From a virus: 49,009 nucleotides of DNA. Location of the stretch: IMG/VR virus record IMGVR_UViG_3300009164_000114, positions 1-49,009 of that record, one strand, 5' to 3'. Numbering within the stretch: position 1 is the stretch's first letter; each line of letters starts with the position of its first letter. Of this stretch, positions 7,775 through 16,427 are shown piece by piece. The translations under genes were made by a program, and so were the position numbers. The notes under the pieces were generated by a model. It was not told where the DNA came from. It searched no databases and was given only the letters and a program-made list of their open reading frames with translations.

Positions 7775-10700
7775 ATGACGACAGCATATACCTCCCTCCT
7801 TGGTCTGGCCCTTCCAGTCACGGGTGAACTGTCTGGTACTTGGGGTGACACGGTAAACACCGCCATCACTTCTTTGCTGGACACCGCCATTGCAGGTACG
7901 ACCAGCATCACGACCGATGCAGACATCACGTTGACGACCACCACAGGTGCGTCCAACCAAGCGCGGCAAGCGATCATTCTTTGGAACCCAGCCTCGGGTA
8001 CTGTGACCCGTAACATCACTGCCCCTGCACAGTCCAAGATGTATACGGTGATTAACGCCTCTGGCGGCACACAGTCTATTGTGATCCGTGGCGCTGGCCC
8101 GACCACAGGCGTGACCGTGCTCAAGGGTGAGTCTGCTTTGGTGGCATGGAATGGTTCTGACTTTGTAAAGGTCAGTACAGTTGGTGGCTCTGGGACATTT
8201 ATTGACCTCACTGTCACGGGCAATACCATCCTTGGTGACGCCGCCGCTGACACCCTGACTGTCAATGCAACCAGCACATTCGCCGCCCCCGTGAGTTTTC
8301 AAGGATTGGTAAGACTGCCTTCCACAGGTCGTTCTGCCGCCGCCGCGCTTACGCCTACGGCTCCTGCGTTCTTGTATGGTGTGGCATCAACCTACACTGA
8401 CACTGCCTCGTCCGGTACGCTGGCACCTGTGGGCGCGTTTTATGCGCTGTCGCAACCCACGCTGTCCACAAGCAACGTAACCACATACACAACTGCCGCA
8501 ACCCTGTATATTGCCAACGCTCCTGCGGCGGCTGGTAGTGCAACTATTACCAACCCATACTCTTTGTATGTTGCCGCTGGTAATAGCTTGTTTGCAGGTA
8601 AGTTGTACGTTGCTGATACCACTGACTCCACCAGCTTGATCACAGGGTCAGTTCAAACGCTTGGTGGCATGGCGGTGACAAAATCAATTGTCACAGGGGG
8701 AACGCTGGTCGTTAGTGGTGTAGGTCAAGCCGCAATTTTTAACAATACGACTGGAACATATTCAACTTACCAATACAACGGAACCTCTGTCGGTGATATT
8801 GGAACAGGTAGTCAAGTTGTTTCTGCCGGAGCAACACTTGATTTTGGTCTGAACGTTCGTAGTGCCACAGGCAAAATCATTTTTGGTGTTAACTCAGCCC
8901 AGAAGTCTTACATGTACTCTGGCGGCGACTTCAACATGAACTCTGTTCGTGTTGGCCTTGGCGCGGCGGCTGTGGCAACCAACACAGTTGTTGGTTTAAA
9001 TTCGTTAGACAACGCCTCAACGACTGGCGGCTACAACCTTGCAGTAGGCACGCTCTCTGGTCGCGTCATTACAAGCGGCAATGAAAACGTCGCTATTGGC
9101 TCGACTGTTTTAGCGGCTTTAACAACAGGTATTCGCAACACCGCCGTGGGCAACAACGCCTTGCAAGCCAACGTAGGCGGAAGCTATAACGTCGCGGTTG
9201 GTATGACGGCTGGCGTTGCAAATACAGGTAGCGGCAACGTATTTGTTGGCTATGCGGCAAGCGGCACAGGCACGTCAAACAGCATTACTGGTATGGTTGC
9301 AGTGGGCTACCAAGCCTTGTATGGCAACACTGGGTATAGCAATCAAACGGCTGTGGGCTACGAAGCCTTATACACAGGTGGTGGCGGTAACGAAACTGCT
9401 ATTGGGTATCGTGCTACATATACTGCAAACAACACTGGCGGTGTGAATACTTCTGTTGGTTATGAGGCAATGAATCGACCCCTTACGCCTGTCCGTAACG
9501 TGGCTGTTGGTTATCGCGCCATGTATGGAGCAGTAGGTTCTACCCCTATCGATAGCGTGGCTGTTGGTAATGAAACATTGCTTGCTGTGACAACTGGTGG
9601 AACCAACGTTGCGGTCGGTTTTCAAGTTCTTAAAGGCAATACTTCAGGTTCTAGCAATACAGCGGTTGGTTATCAGGCTTTGTCCACTACCACCACATCA
9701 TCAGGCAATACGGCTGTTGGCTATCAAGCCGCATACCTATCTACTGGCTCTTTTATTGATGCTTTTGGTAATGGAGCACTTAGCGCCAACTCTACTGGTA
9801 ATGGTAACTCCGCTTTTGGTCGCGCTGTTCTTTCTGTAAACGAAACAGGCTCAGAGAACGCCGCCTTTGGCACTGCTTATGGCGTGTATGCCGCACTGCG
9901 TTTTAACGTTAGCGGCTCCTACAATGCCGCGTTTGGTGCTGGTGCTTTAGCAAACAACATCTCAGCATCTAACAACACGGCTGTTGGTTATCGGGCGGGA
10001 TATACGTCCACGACGGGTACATTAAACGTCTATGTTGGTGGCGATGCTGGAAAACTTTCTACTGGTTCATATAATACTTTTATGGGGCAGGGTGCAGGTC
10101 AAAACACCACGACTGCAACAAGCCTTGTGATTATTGGACAAGGCGCTGGTTCAAACGTAACCACAGGAACGTACAACGTCTACATTGGTGAGGCGGCAGG
10201 CGTTGGGGCAACAGCCTCAACAAACAACACAGGCTCTTACAACGTGGGCGTTGGTGGCGTTAGTATGTATGCCACTACAACTGGGTCATACAACACGGCT
10301 GTTGGGCATGAAGCACAGCGGTTACTCACCACTGGAACTTATAACTCTGCGCTGGGTTTTAACGCTCTTTACAACAATACAAGCGGAGCCAATAACTCTG
10401 CGGTTGGAACTAACGCGCTTGTTGGAAACCTATCGGGCGCTAATAATACCGCCATTGGTTATCAAGCAGGTTTTAGTAATCAAACTACAAACAGCAATAT
10501 TTTTGTTGGTATGAATTCAGGGTATACCCATCAGACAGGTCAGCAAAGTGTCTATGTTGGTTACTACACTGGGTACTATCGGAATGGCGCTACTGGTCAA
10601 AATACCTTTTTAGGATCATATGCTGGTCATGGTGTAAGTGGTTCATCCACTGGAAATACCAATACGTTTGTTGGCTATACATCTGGTTACAACATGACCA

Positions 10701-11206
10701 CTGGTTCCAATAACACTATTCTTGGCTCTTTTGACGGCAACCAAGGTAGCCTAGACATTCGCACATCAAGCAACAACATTGTGTTGTCGGATGGCTCTGG
10801 TAACCCCCAGTTCTACATTCGTTACGGCGATTCCAGCACCACTGCTTATCGTCTTCGTACCGACTTCCACGGGTTTGGGCGCCTTTACAGTGGAGGAACG
10901 CTTGCCTCTGCTGGCACTCTTGTTTTGAACGTCAACGGAACAGGTAACGACGGCTCTATTGGAACTATGGGTGTGTTGACGCGCTGGACTTCTGTCGATG
11001 GCGGTGACTCTGTGGCTCTTTACACAATTGCTCACGGTAATACTTACAACACTTACACGCTTATCACAAAAAGTGAAGTGAACAGCATCACGATTACTGA
11101 ATCTTCTGGCTCAATTACTATCGTCAACGGTTCTGCTAACCAAATCTCGTATCAGTTTGTCTACACAGTCTTCAGCACGGGTGAACTGATCCGCGCTCAA
11201 ATTTAA
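7775..11206 (+). CDS. Tail fibre with YadA-head-like repeat shaft
   Basis: 1143 residues. The N-terminal 150 residues (LLGLALPVTGELSGTWGDTV to GSDFVKVSTVGG) form a conserved virion-attachment domain. From about residue 405 to 985 the chain is built of dozens of short repeats of the type NTAVGYxAL or NVAVGxxAG, the left-handed beta-roll pattern of trimeric autotransporter heads such as YadA. The last 150 residues lack the S74 chaperone signature and end in a small beta domain (YQFVYTVFSTGELIRAQI). It is expected to be trimeric and to recognise the host surface. A tail-chaperone-like gene follows, as usual for fibres. Confidence 0.8.
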   Translation: MTTAYTSLLGLALPVTGELSGTWGDTVNTAITSLLDTAIAGTTSITTDADITLTTTTGASNQARQAIILWNPASGTVTRNITAPAQSKMYTVINASGGTQSIVIRGAGPTTGVTVLKGESALVAWNGSDFVKVSTVGGSGTFIDLTVTGNTILGDAAADTLTVNATSTFAAPVSFQGLVRLPSTGRSAAAALTPTAPAFLYGVASTYTDTASSGTLAPVGAFYALSQPTLSTSNVTTYTTAATLYIANAPAAAGSATITNPYSLYVAAGNSLFAGKLYVADTTDSTSLITGSVQTLGGMAVTKSIVTGGTLVVSGVGQAAIFNNTTGTYSTYQYNGTSVGDIGTGSQVVSAGATLDFGLNVRSATGKIIFGVNSAQKSYMYSGGDFNMNSVRVGLGAAAVATNTVVGLNSLDNASTTGGYNLAVGTLSGRVITSGNENVAIGSTVLAALTTGIRNTAVGNNALQANVGGSYNVAVGMTAGVANTGSGNVFVGYAASGTGTSNSITGMVAVGYQALYGNTGYSNQTAVGYEALYTGGGGNETAIGYRATYTANNTGGVNTSVGYEAMNRPLTPVRNVAVGYRAMYGAVGSTPIDSVAVGNETLLAVTTGGTNVAVGFQVLKGNTSGSSNTAVGYQALSTTTTSSGNTAVGYQAAYLSTGSFIDAFGNGALSANSTGNGNSAFGRAVLSVNETGSENAAFGTAYGVYAALRFNVSGSYNAAFGAGALANNISASNNTAVGYRAGYTSTTGTLNVYVGGDAGKLSTGSYNTFMGQGAGQNTTTATSLVIIGQGAGSNVTTGTYNVYIGEAAGVGATASTNNTGSYNVGVGGVSMYATTTGSYNTAVGHEAQRLLTTGTYNSALGFNALYNNTSGANNSAVGTNALVGNLSGANNTAIGYQAGFSNQTTNSNIFVGMNSGYTHQTGQQSVYVGYYTGYYRNGATGQNTFLGSYAGHGVSGSSTGNTNTFVGYTSGYNMTTGSNNTILGSFDGNQGSLDIRTSSNNIVLSDGSGNPQFYIRYGDSSTTAYRLRTDFHGFGRLYSGGTLASAGTLVLNVNGTGNDGSIGTMGVLTRWTSVDGGDSVALYTIAHGNTYNTYTLITKSEVNSITITESSGSITIVNGSANQISYQFVYTVFSTGELIRAQI
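8985..10730 (+). repeat. Fibre shaft repeat array encoding xNTAVGYxA units
   Basis: Across this stretch the translation repeats the core (N/S)(T/V)A(V/I)G(Y/N/F)xA(L/G) at intervals of about 14-24 residues, several dozen times. Copies differ at the DNA level. The pattern is that of YadA-type head repeats, which stack as a trimeric beta-roll. Confidence 0.75.
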
Positions 11207-11215
11207 GGAAAAAAC

Positions 11216-11647
11216 ATGACTGCACGTTTTTCAAAAATGCTGGCAAAGTTGCCGCAGTTCCAAAACCTTCACAAGGTTGAGGTAGGGGTAACCCCAACAT
11301 CTCAAGCTGAGATGGAGCAACACGTTCGCGTGTACGAGCGTGGCCCTGAAGGAGAAGTGCTTGTACCCCCGCACGCTTGGGGCTTCACATACTCTGATGT
11401 TGCGGCAAAAGACTCTGAAGTTAAAGCGGAAGCACTGGCTCAATTGCGTGAGAAGCGCAACGCCCTGCTTGCCGAGACGGATAAAATCACCATGATGTGC
11501 TACTCCCGTGGTATCCCAGTCCCCGCTGATTGGTCAGCGTACCAGCAAGAACTGCGTGATCTACCCGCAAACTCATCTCCTGACTTTGCTGACAACGGCT
11601 CCTTGACTGGCGTCACTTGGCCTACTCAACCTACAACCAAACCGTAA
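11216..11647 (+). CDS. Tail fibre assembly chaperone-like protein
   Basis: 143 residues with AAGGAA before the ATG. The C-terminal half reads LREKRNALLAETDKIT, then PADWSAYQQELRDLPANSSP, the signature of phage tail assembly chaperones found directly downstream of fibre genes. It probably helps the 1143-residue fibre fold or trimerise. The N-terminal 70 residues may bind fibre. Family assignment rests on the motif and on gene order. Confidence 0.75.
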   Translation: MTARFSKMLAKLPQFQNLHKVEVGVTPTSQAEMEQHVRVYERGPEGEVLVPPHAWGFTYSDVAAKDSEVKAEALAQLREKRNALLAETDKITMMCYSRGIPVPADWSAYQQELRDLPANSSPDFADNGSLTGVTWPTQPTTKP

Positions 11648-11656
11648 GGAATAATC

Positions 11657-11980
11657 ATGACCACATTTACAACCCGCATCACGGCTATGTACACTCTGCA
11701 ACAGCCAGACCCTGACTATGTAGTGAACGCCCTCTGGGAAGTCACTGGCGTAGATGGCATTAACACCGCCTCCATCGGTGGTAACACTACGTTCAACTCT
11801 GCTGACCAAGAGGGTGCATTTATCCCCTACGCCAGCCTGACAGAAGCCACCGTCATTGGTTGGATTCCTGCCAACCAGATTGCAAGCGCACAAGCCTGTG
11901 TGCAAGGTCAGATTGACAGCATGATTACCCCACCTGTTAGTCCTGAAAATACACCTTTGCCTTGGGCACCTGCGGCATAA
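11657..11980 (+). CDS. Conserved hypothetical virion-region protein
   Basis: 107 residues. TRITAMYTLQQPDPDYVVNA, LWEVTGVDGINTASIGGN, FIPYASLTEATVIGWI and GQIDSMITPPVSPENTPLPW form a small conserved family seen after fibre genes in aquatic phages. Mixed alpha/beta, no membrane segment, no catalytic residues. An AAGGAATAATC ribosome site precedes the ATG. Function unknown. Confidence 0.7.
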   Translation: MTTFTTRITAMYTLQQPDPDYVVNALWEVTGVDGINTASIGGNTTFNSADQEGAFIPYASLTEATVIGWIPANQIASAQACVQGQIDSMITPPVSPENTPLPWAPAA

Positions 11981-11995
11981 TGTTTATGGGGTTAC

Positions 11996-12017
11996 GCCAC
12001 TGCCCCATTTCAGTGGC
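11996..12017 (+). other. Intergenic hairpin
   Basis: Arms GCCACTG (11996-12002) and CAGTGGC (12011-12017) pair perfectly around an 8-base loop, between two co-directional genes. No T run follows, so a classical intrinsic terminator is not supported. It may process or stabilise the mRNA before the lysis cassette. Confidence 0.45.
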
Positions 12018-12032
12018 ATCGGAGAATGAAAA

Positions 12033-12212
12033 ATGAACGACCAAAAAATTGCACTGACCCTCCCTCTGTTGAACGCTGTTCTTCAGTATCTGGGTACTAA
12101 GCCTTACCAAGAAACTGCACAATTGATCCAAGCAATCCAAGAGCAAGCCATCCCCCAGATGCCCGTCCCTGCTTCTGCACAGGCTCCAACTGACGTTGTT
12201 TCTGCGGAGTAA
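12033..12212 (+). CDS. Short hypothetical protein before lysis cassette
   Basis: 59 residues, ATG 12033 behind GGAGAATGAAAA and TAA at 12210-12212. The helix LTLPLLNAVLQYLGTKPYQETAQLIQAIQEQA (split here only for description) is a common small phage protein pattern and is followed by a Pro/Ala-rich tail. It lies two bases before the next gene. No function is known. Confidence 0.7.
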   Translation: MNDQKIALTLPLLNAVLQYLGTKPYQETAQLIQAIQEQAIPQMPVPASAQAPTDVVSAE

Positions 12213-12214
12213 AG

Positions 12215-12685
12215 ATGTTTGCGTTTGAAGATGTCACCAAAACCGTAGGCGCAGTTACCGCAGTCATAGCAATGACTGGTGGTGGATATACGCTTGTGGA
12301 GAAGTTTGGCGTCTTCAAAAAAGACATCTTGGAGTGGGCACCTGAACATTTTCAAATCAGTGATGCCCCCTCCAGCGGTGAATTTCGGGTCGTAGTGGCT
12401 CGTAAAAAGAACCGTGATGACTGTGAGGTCACGGGCTTCAAACTTGAAGTCCGTGATTCCGATCTTGTGGTGCATAAGGCATCTCCCAGCATTGCCACAT
12501 TCTCTGGCCCTGCATCTCCAGAAGTGGATAAGTTCGGGTATAAGTTTACGATTGAACCCAGCGGCAAAGTAGCAGATGGCCCCGCCACGTTGATGGCGCA
12601 CATCAAGTACAAGTGCCCCGAAGGTGAAGTTGTCATCAACTACCCTAGACATAAGAATCTGGGCTTTAACATTACGAAGGGGTGA
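12215..12685 (+). CDS. Single-TM protein of the lysis region
   Basis: 156 residues. A hydrophobic N-terminal segment (about 9-30, KTVGAVTAVIAMTGGGYTLV) is followed by a soluble beta-rich domain with CEVTGFKLEVRDSDLVVH and KYKCPEGEVVINYP. That predicts a signal-anchor protein facing the periplasm. The holin and endolysin genes follow at once, so an accessory lysis role (regulator or spanin-like) is reasonable. No lipobox or Rz-type coiled coil is visible, so this remains inference. Confidence 0.65.
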   Translation: MFAFEDVTKTVGAVTAVIAMTGGGYTLVEKFGVFKKDILEWAPEHFQISDAPSSGEFRVVVARKKNRDDCEVTGFKLEVRDSDLVVHKASPSIATFSGPASPEVDKFGYKFTIEPSGKVADGPATLMAHIKYKCPEGEVVINYPRHKNLGFNITKG

Positions 12686-12692
12686 AGACACC

Positions 12693-13211
12693 ATGATTCC
12701 AATCGTTGCATCCCTACTCGGTACATTGGCTCAGAACGGTCTGGGCCTTTTGTCTTCTGCGATTCAAGCAAAGGGCAAAGAAGTTGTTGAGAACGCTCTT
12801 GGCGTGAAGATTTCCGACAACCCATCTGATGCTGAAGTCAGCAAACTGCGCCAGCTTCAGTTTGACCATGAAGAACGCTTGCTTGAACTCGGTATTGAGA
12901 AAGCTCGTATCGAGCAAGAAGAACTTCAAGCATTGCTCAAGGCGCAAGCCAATCAAGAAGATAACGTCAGCAAACGCTGGCAAGCAGACATGGCTTCTGA
13001 TTCATGGCTGTCTAAGAACGTGCGTCCCGGAACCCTTGTATACCTCCTGACAGCATATTTGATCTTTGCCCTGCTTGACGGCTACGGGTACAAGATAAGT
13101 GAGTCCTACGTCAACCTGCTGGGTCAGTGGGGCATGCTGGTGATGACCGCCTACTTCGGTGGTCGCACCGTTGAGAAGGTCATGGAGATGCGCAGAAAGG
13201 ACAAAGAATGA
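12693..13211 (+). CDS. Holin, 3-TM superfamily (GTA-holin-like)
   Basis: 172 residues. The N terminus (IPIVASLLGTLAQNGLGLLS) and two C-terminal segments (VRPGTLVYLLTAYLIFALLD and LLGQWGMLVMTAYFGGRTVE) form the three hydrophobic stretches typical of the holin of 3TMs family. A long charged coiled coil (about 45-105) lies between them. It would oligomerise in the inner membrane and release the endolysin. Its TGA overlaps the endolysin ATG (ATGA), a classic coupled lysis cassette. Confidence 0.85.
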   Translation: MIPIVASLLGTLAQNGLGLLSSAIQAKGKEVVENALGVKISDNPSDAEVSKLRQLQFDHEERLLELGIEKARIEQEELQALLKAQANQEDNVSKRWQADMASDSWLSKNVRPGTLVYLLTAYLIFALLDGYGYKISESYVNLLGQWGMLVMTAYFGGRTVEKVMEMRRKDKE

Positions 13212-13549
13212 GCCTTAGTCAAGAACAAGCCGCATTCCTACTGGATGCTTGCGCCCTCATCAAATACGCCACTGAGCAAGGGTTCATGGTCACTGGGGGC
13301 GAATTAGCCCGTACCCCCGAGCAACAGGCTCTGCACGTCAAGGCGGGTCGCTCCAAAACTATGAACTCCATTCACCTCAAAAGATGTGCTGTTGACTTGA
13401 ACTTCTTCAAGGATGGGCAGATAATCTGGGACAAGGGCGTTCTGGCTCCGCTCGGTACATATTGGGAGTCTTTACACCCAAAAAACCGCTGGGGAGGTAA
13501 CTTCAAATCTTTGGTAGATTGCCCGCACTTTGAACGCAACGTGGGGTAA
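13208..13549 (+). CDS. Endolysin, M15 peptidase (L-Ala-D-Glu / VanY-like)
   Basis: 113 residues. The zinc ligands of the M15 family are visible: H56 and D63 in SIHLKRCAVDLNFF and H107 in DCPHFER, together with the upstream substrate loop GGELARTPEQQALHVKAGRS. The enzyme cleaves peptidoglycan stem peptides to lyse the cell. Length is usual for a compact phage M15 endolysin without a binding domain, and there is no signal peptide, so export depends on the adjacent holin. Where relatives have SxHxxGxAxD, this protein has SIHLKRCAVD. Confidence 0.9.
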   Translation: MSLSQEQAAFLLDACALIKYATEQGFMVTGGELARTPEQQALHVKAGRSKTMNSIHLKRCAVDLNFFKDGQIIWDKGVLAPLGTYWESLHPKNRWGGNFKSLVDCPHFERNVG

Positions 13550-13552
13550 ATC

Positions 13553-15685
13553 GTGCCATTAAAAAAGATTGTCCTCAAACCCGGTGTTAACCGCGAGAAC
13601 ACCCGATACACCAACGAAAACGGTTGGTACGACTCGGACAAGGTGCGTTTTCGCCAAGGCACGCCCGAGAAAATCGGTGGCTGGGTGCGGGTATCTGCCA
13701 ACACGTTTTTGGGAACCTGCCGTTCCTTGTGGACGTGGGTGACGCTTGGCTCTGAGAAGCTCATCGGTGTTGGCACCAATCTCAAGTTCTACATCTCAAG
13801 CGGTGGTCAATACTTTGACTCAACCCCATACGACTTTGTGCATGCACTGGGTGCCAACCCCTTCACAACAGATACCACGACCAACACCACAATTGGTGGT
13901 GTAGCGTACACAACCGTGCGCGTGGCTGATGCCACAGGTGGCTATGCGGTTGACAACTACGTTGACTTCTACAACGCCCCCACAGTTCGCGGTGTTGTGC
14001 TCACAGGTAGTTTTGTTATCACGTCAATTGGCTCTGGTGGCACTGCGGGTACGTTCACCATGCTTGTTCCGGGCACGGCATCGTCTTCTGGCACAGGTGG
14101 TGGTACAGGTGTGTACGCTTTTTTCGAGATTGACTCTGGCCCTGAATACGCCGTCCCGCTCACTGGTTGGGGCGCTGGCCCTTGGGGTTCGGGTACGTGG
14201 GGTGTGGGTGTCACGGGCACTGACCCTGTACGTTTGTGGAGTCAGTCCAACTTTGGTGAAGACTTGATCTTCGGCCCTCGCGGGGGCGGCATCTATTACT
14301 GGGATGCCACAACAGGTTACCGCACGACCACAGTCACGATCACAATTGCAAGCCCCGGTGTGGTGACGTTCGTTACTGCAATTCCTAACAACACCGCTAT
14401 TCAGCTTTTGACCACAGGCGCACTGCCGACTGGTCTGGTTCCGGGCACTGTGTACTACGTAGTAAACGCATCAGGCAACACCTGCAATCTTGCGGCAACC
14501 GCAGGAGGTGCGGCTATTGTGACCACAGGCACTCAGTCTGGTACGCACTACTTGTCAACTCGCGGTATCGCCGTAAGTAGCCTTGCGTACGCCACTGATG
14601 TACCGATCAAGCAGAACTACATCATCATCTCGGACATCAACCGATTTGTGTTTTGTATGGGGTGTACTGAGTATGGTTCCTCGACGTTCAACCCCATGCT
14701 GATTCGATGGGCTGACCAAGAGTCTGTAACGGACTGGACGCCAAGTGCCACAAACCAAGCTGGCTTTTTGCAACTCTCACACGGCTCACAGATTGTGACT
14801 GCGCTCCAATCTCGCCAAGAGATTTTGGTGTGGACAGATTCAACCCTGTACTCGTTGCAGTACGTGGGTGCCCCAGTGGTTTGGAAGGGTGACCTCGTTG
14901 GTGACAACATCTCTATCGCTGGTGAGAACGCCGCCGCATACGCTAACGGTGTGTCTTACTGGATGGGTGTAGACAAGTTCTACAAGTACGACGGGCGCAC
15001 GCAGACCCTGCGTTGTGACTTACGCCAATACATCTTTAACGACATCAATACTTCGCAGTTCGACCAAGTGTATGCGGGTACAAACGAGGGCTTCAACGAA
15101 GTCTGGTGGTTCTACTGCTCGGCGGATTCTGAGCAGATCGACCGCTATGTGATCTACAACTACCTTGAAGACATTTGGTATTACGGCAACATGGCACGCA
15201 CTGCGTGGCTGGACTCTGGCTTATCCACTACGCCGATTGCCGCTACGTACCTCAACAACTTGGTGAACCACGAGACTGGCTACGACGATGACGCATCGGG
15301 TACGACTGCGCCGATTGAGGCGTCAATCACCTCCGCGCAGTTTGACATTGATGATGGTGACAAGTTCATGTTCATCTATCGCATGTTGCCCGACGTGACG
15401 TTTCGTAACTCGACCGCCGCAAGTCCTTCGATCACCATGACGCTGTACCCGTTGCAAAACTCTGGCTCGGGTTATAACGACCCCTCATCTGTGGGTGGCT
15501 CTAACTATGCTGGCATCACCCGCACCGCTACGGTTCCTGTTGAGGAATTTACTGGGCAGGTGTTTGTACGTATTCGTGGTCGTCAGTTGGCAATTAAAGT
15601 GTCTTCGGATGCGTTGGGTGTTGCATGGCAACTTGGCTCTCCCCGTCTTGACATCAAGCCTGATGGTCGCCGAGGTAACTCGTGA
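13553..15685 (+). CDS. Tail nozzle / P22 gp10-like stabilisation protein
   Basis: 710 residues, GTG start three bases after the endolysin stop. The N terminus LKPGVNRENTRYTNENGWYD, then KVRFRQGTPEKIGGWVRVSA, and later WADQESVTDWTPSATNQAGF, GSQIVTALQSRQEILVWTDS and YSLQYVGAPVVWKGDLVG are the pattern of packaged-DNA stabilisation or nozzle proteins of short-tailed phages, with beta-propeller-like repeats. An inserted Gly/Thr-rich domain (about 105-260) carries GWGAGPWGSGTWG. It closes the tail tube below the adaptor. The assignment is consistent with the two adaptor genes upstream. Confidence 0.75.
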   Translation: MPLKKIVLKPGVNRENTRYTNENGWYDSDKVRFRQGTPEKIGGWVRVSANTFLGTCRSLWTWVTLGSEKLIGVGTNLKFYISSGGQYFDSTPYDFVHALGANPFTTDTTTNTTIGGVAYTTVRVADATGGYAVDNYVDFYNAPTVRGVVLTGSFVITSIGSGGTAGTFTMLVPGTASSSGTGGGTGVYAFFEIDSGPEYAVPLTGWGAGPWGSGTWGVGVTGTDPVRLWSQSNFGEDLIFGPRGGGIYYWDATTGYRTTTVTITIASPGVVTFVTAIPNNTAIQLLTTGALPTGLVPGTVYYVVNASGNTCNLAATAGGAAIVTTGTQSGTHYLSTRGIAVSSLAYATDVPIKQNYIIISDINRFVFCMGCTEYGSSTFNPMLIRWADQESVTDWTPSATNQAGFLQLSHGSQIVTALQSRQEILVWTDSTLYSLQYVGAPVVWKGDLVGDNISIAGENAAAYANGVSYWMGVDKFYKYDGRTQTLRCDLRQYIFNDINTSQFDQVYAGTNEGFNEVWWFYCSADSEQIDRYVIYNYLEDIWYYGNMARTAWLDSGLSTTPIAATYLNNLVNHETGYDDDASGTTAPIEASITSAQFDIDDGDKFMFIYRMLPDVTFRNSTAASPSITMTLYPLQNSGSGYNDPSSVGGSNYAGITRTATVPVEEFTGQVFVRIRGRQLAIKVSSDALGVAWQLGSPRLDIKPDGRRGNS

Positions 15686-15996
15686 GCCGCAACCTGCTCA
15701 ACCAAGTAGCCCCGCCAGCACTGCCACTGGCGCGGGATCAGTACGACCGCCCGTACCAAGATCAACTTAACAACGTCTTGCGGCTGTATTTTGTACAGTT
15801 AAACGCCGCCGTTAACATATTGCAAGTGCCCCCTGTGTATCTCGTAGCAGACCTACCGAGTGCGGTAGATGCGGGGGTAGGAGCAAGGTCATTCGTAACT
15901 GATGCAACTGGCCCCACGTTTGGGGCCACAGTCGTTGGAGGGGGCGCTGTCAAAGTGCCCGTGTACTCGGACGGCACAAACTGGAAAGTAGGCTGA
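15682..15996 (+). CDS. Conserved tail-region protein
   Basis: 104 residues, GTG start overlapping the TGA of the nozzle-like gene. LPLARDQYDRPYQDQLNNVL, the helix RLYFVQLNAAVNIL, and the ending RSFVTDATGPTFGATVVGGG then KVPVYSDGTNWKVG are conserved in many tailed phages next to the nozzle or fibre. The C-terminal part resembles the GDN/SDGTNW capping motif of fibre-associated proteins. Probably a virion accessory. Confidence 0.7.
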   Translation: MSRNLLNQVAPPALPLARDQYDRPYQDQLNNVLRLYFVQLNAAVNILQVPPVYLVADLPSAVDAGVGARSFVTDATGPTFGATVVGGGAVKVPVYSDGTNWKVG

Positions 15997-15997
15997 T

Positions 15998-16426
15998 ATG
16001 GCAGAACAAGAAAAACCAATGGACGCGCAAGAGCAACAGCAAATCGTTCAGATTGCGCTGGACTATTTCAAAAAAGAAACAGGTTCAGACGAGAAAGCTC
16101 AAGAGCGGTTGGGGCAACTTGCCGCCATCGTAAAAGATGAGGGTGCCAAACTTGTGCACCTTGGAAACGTGTTGTTCCTCATCATGGTTCGCGGTAAAGG
16201 AATTGTTGAGATTCACACAATTGGCACCGAAGCCCAGCCACGCATGTTAGCTGATGATTTCAAAAAACTTGCGGACTACCTCAAGAAGATTGATGTCAAG
16301 ACCGCTTACACCTACACACCAGATAACAGGTATGGACGCCTTGCGCAAATGACGGGTCTTCCTGTGAAGACGTTCAAGATTGAGGTCAAGGGTAAGCCCA
16401 TGACCGCCTACGTGATGGAGTTCTAA
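15998..16426 (+). CDS. Acetyltransferase-like (GNAT-fold) internal virion protein
   Basis: 142 residues. The central strand-helix pattern LVHLGNVLFLIMVRGKGIVE, EIHTIGTEAQPRML and VKTAYTYTPDNRYGRLAQMT then GLPVKTFKIEV resembles the C-terminal half of the GNAT fold. It recalls the acetyltransferase-like internal protein gp13 of T7-type phages, which is also encoded before large internal virion proteins. No intact acetyl-CoA P-loop is obvious, so a structural use of the fold is likely. Confidence 0.6.
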   Translation: MAEQEKPMDAQEQQQIVQIALDYFKKETGSDEKAQERLGQLAAIVKDEGAKLVHLGNVLFLIMVRGKGIVEIHTIGTEAQPRMLADDFKKLADYLKKIDVKTAYTYTPDNRYGRLAQMTGLPVKTFKIEVKGKPMTAYVMEF

Positions 16427-16427
16427 T

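Noticed and set aside
8985-10730. Possible CRISPR-like array
   Set aside because: Repeats are in frame, protein-conserved and irregular in DNA length; they encode a fibre shaft, not direct repeats with spacers.
11996-12017. Terminator before the lysis cassette
   Set aside because: The hairpin lacks a T run, so it is recorded as a hairpin of unknown role only.
12104-12694. Minus-strand 196-codon frame opposite the lysis region
   Set aside because: Antisense to a well-formed plus-strand gene with a ribosome site; low-quality protein.
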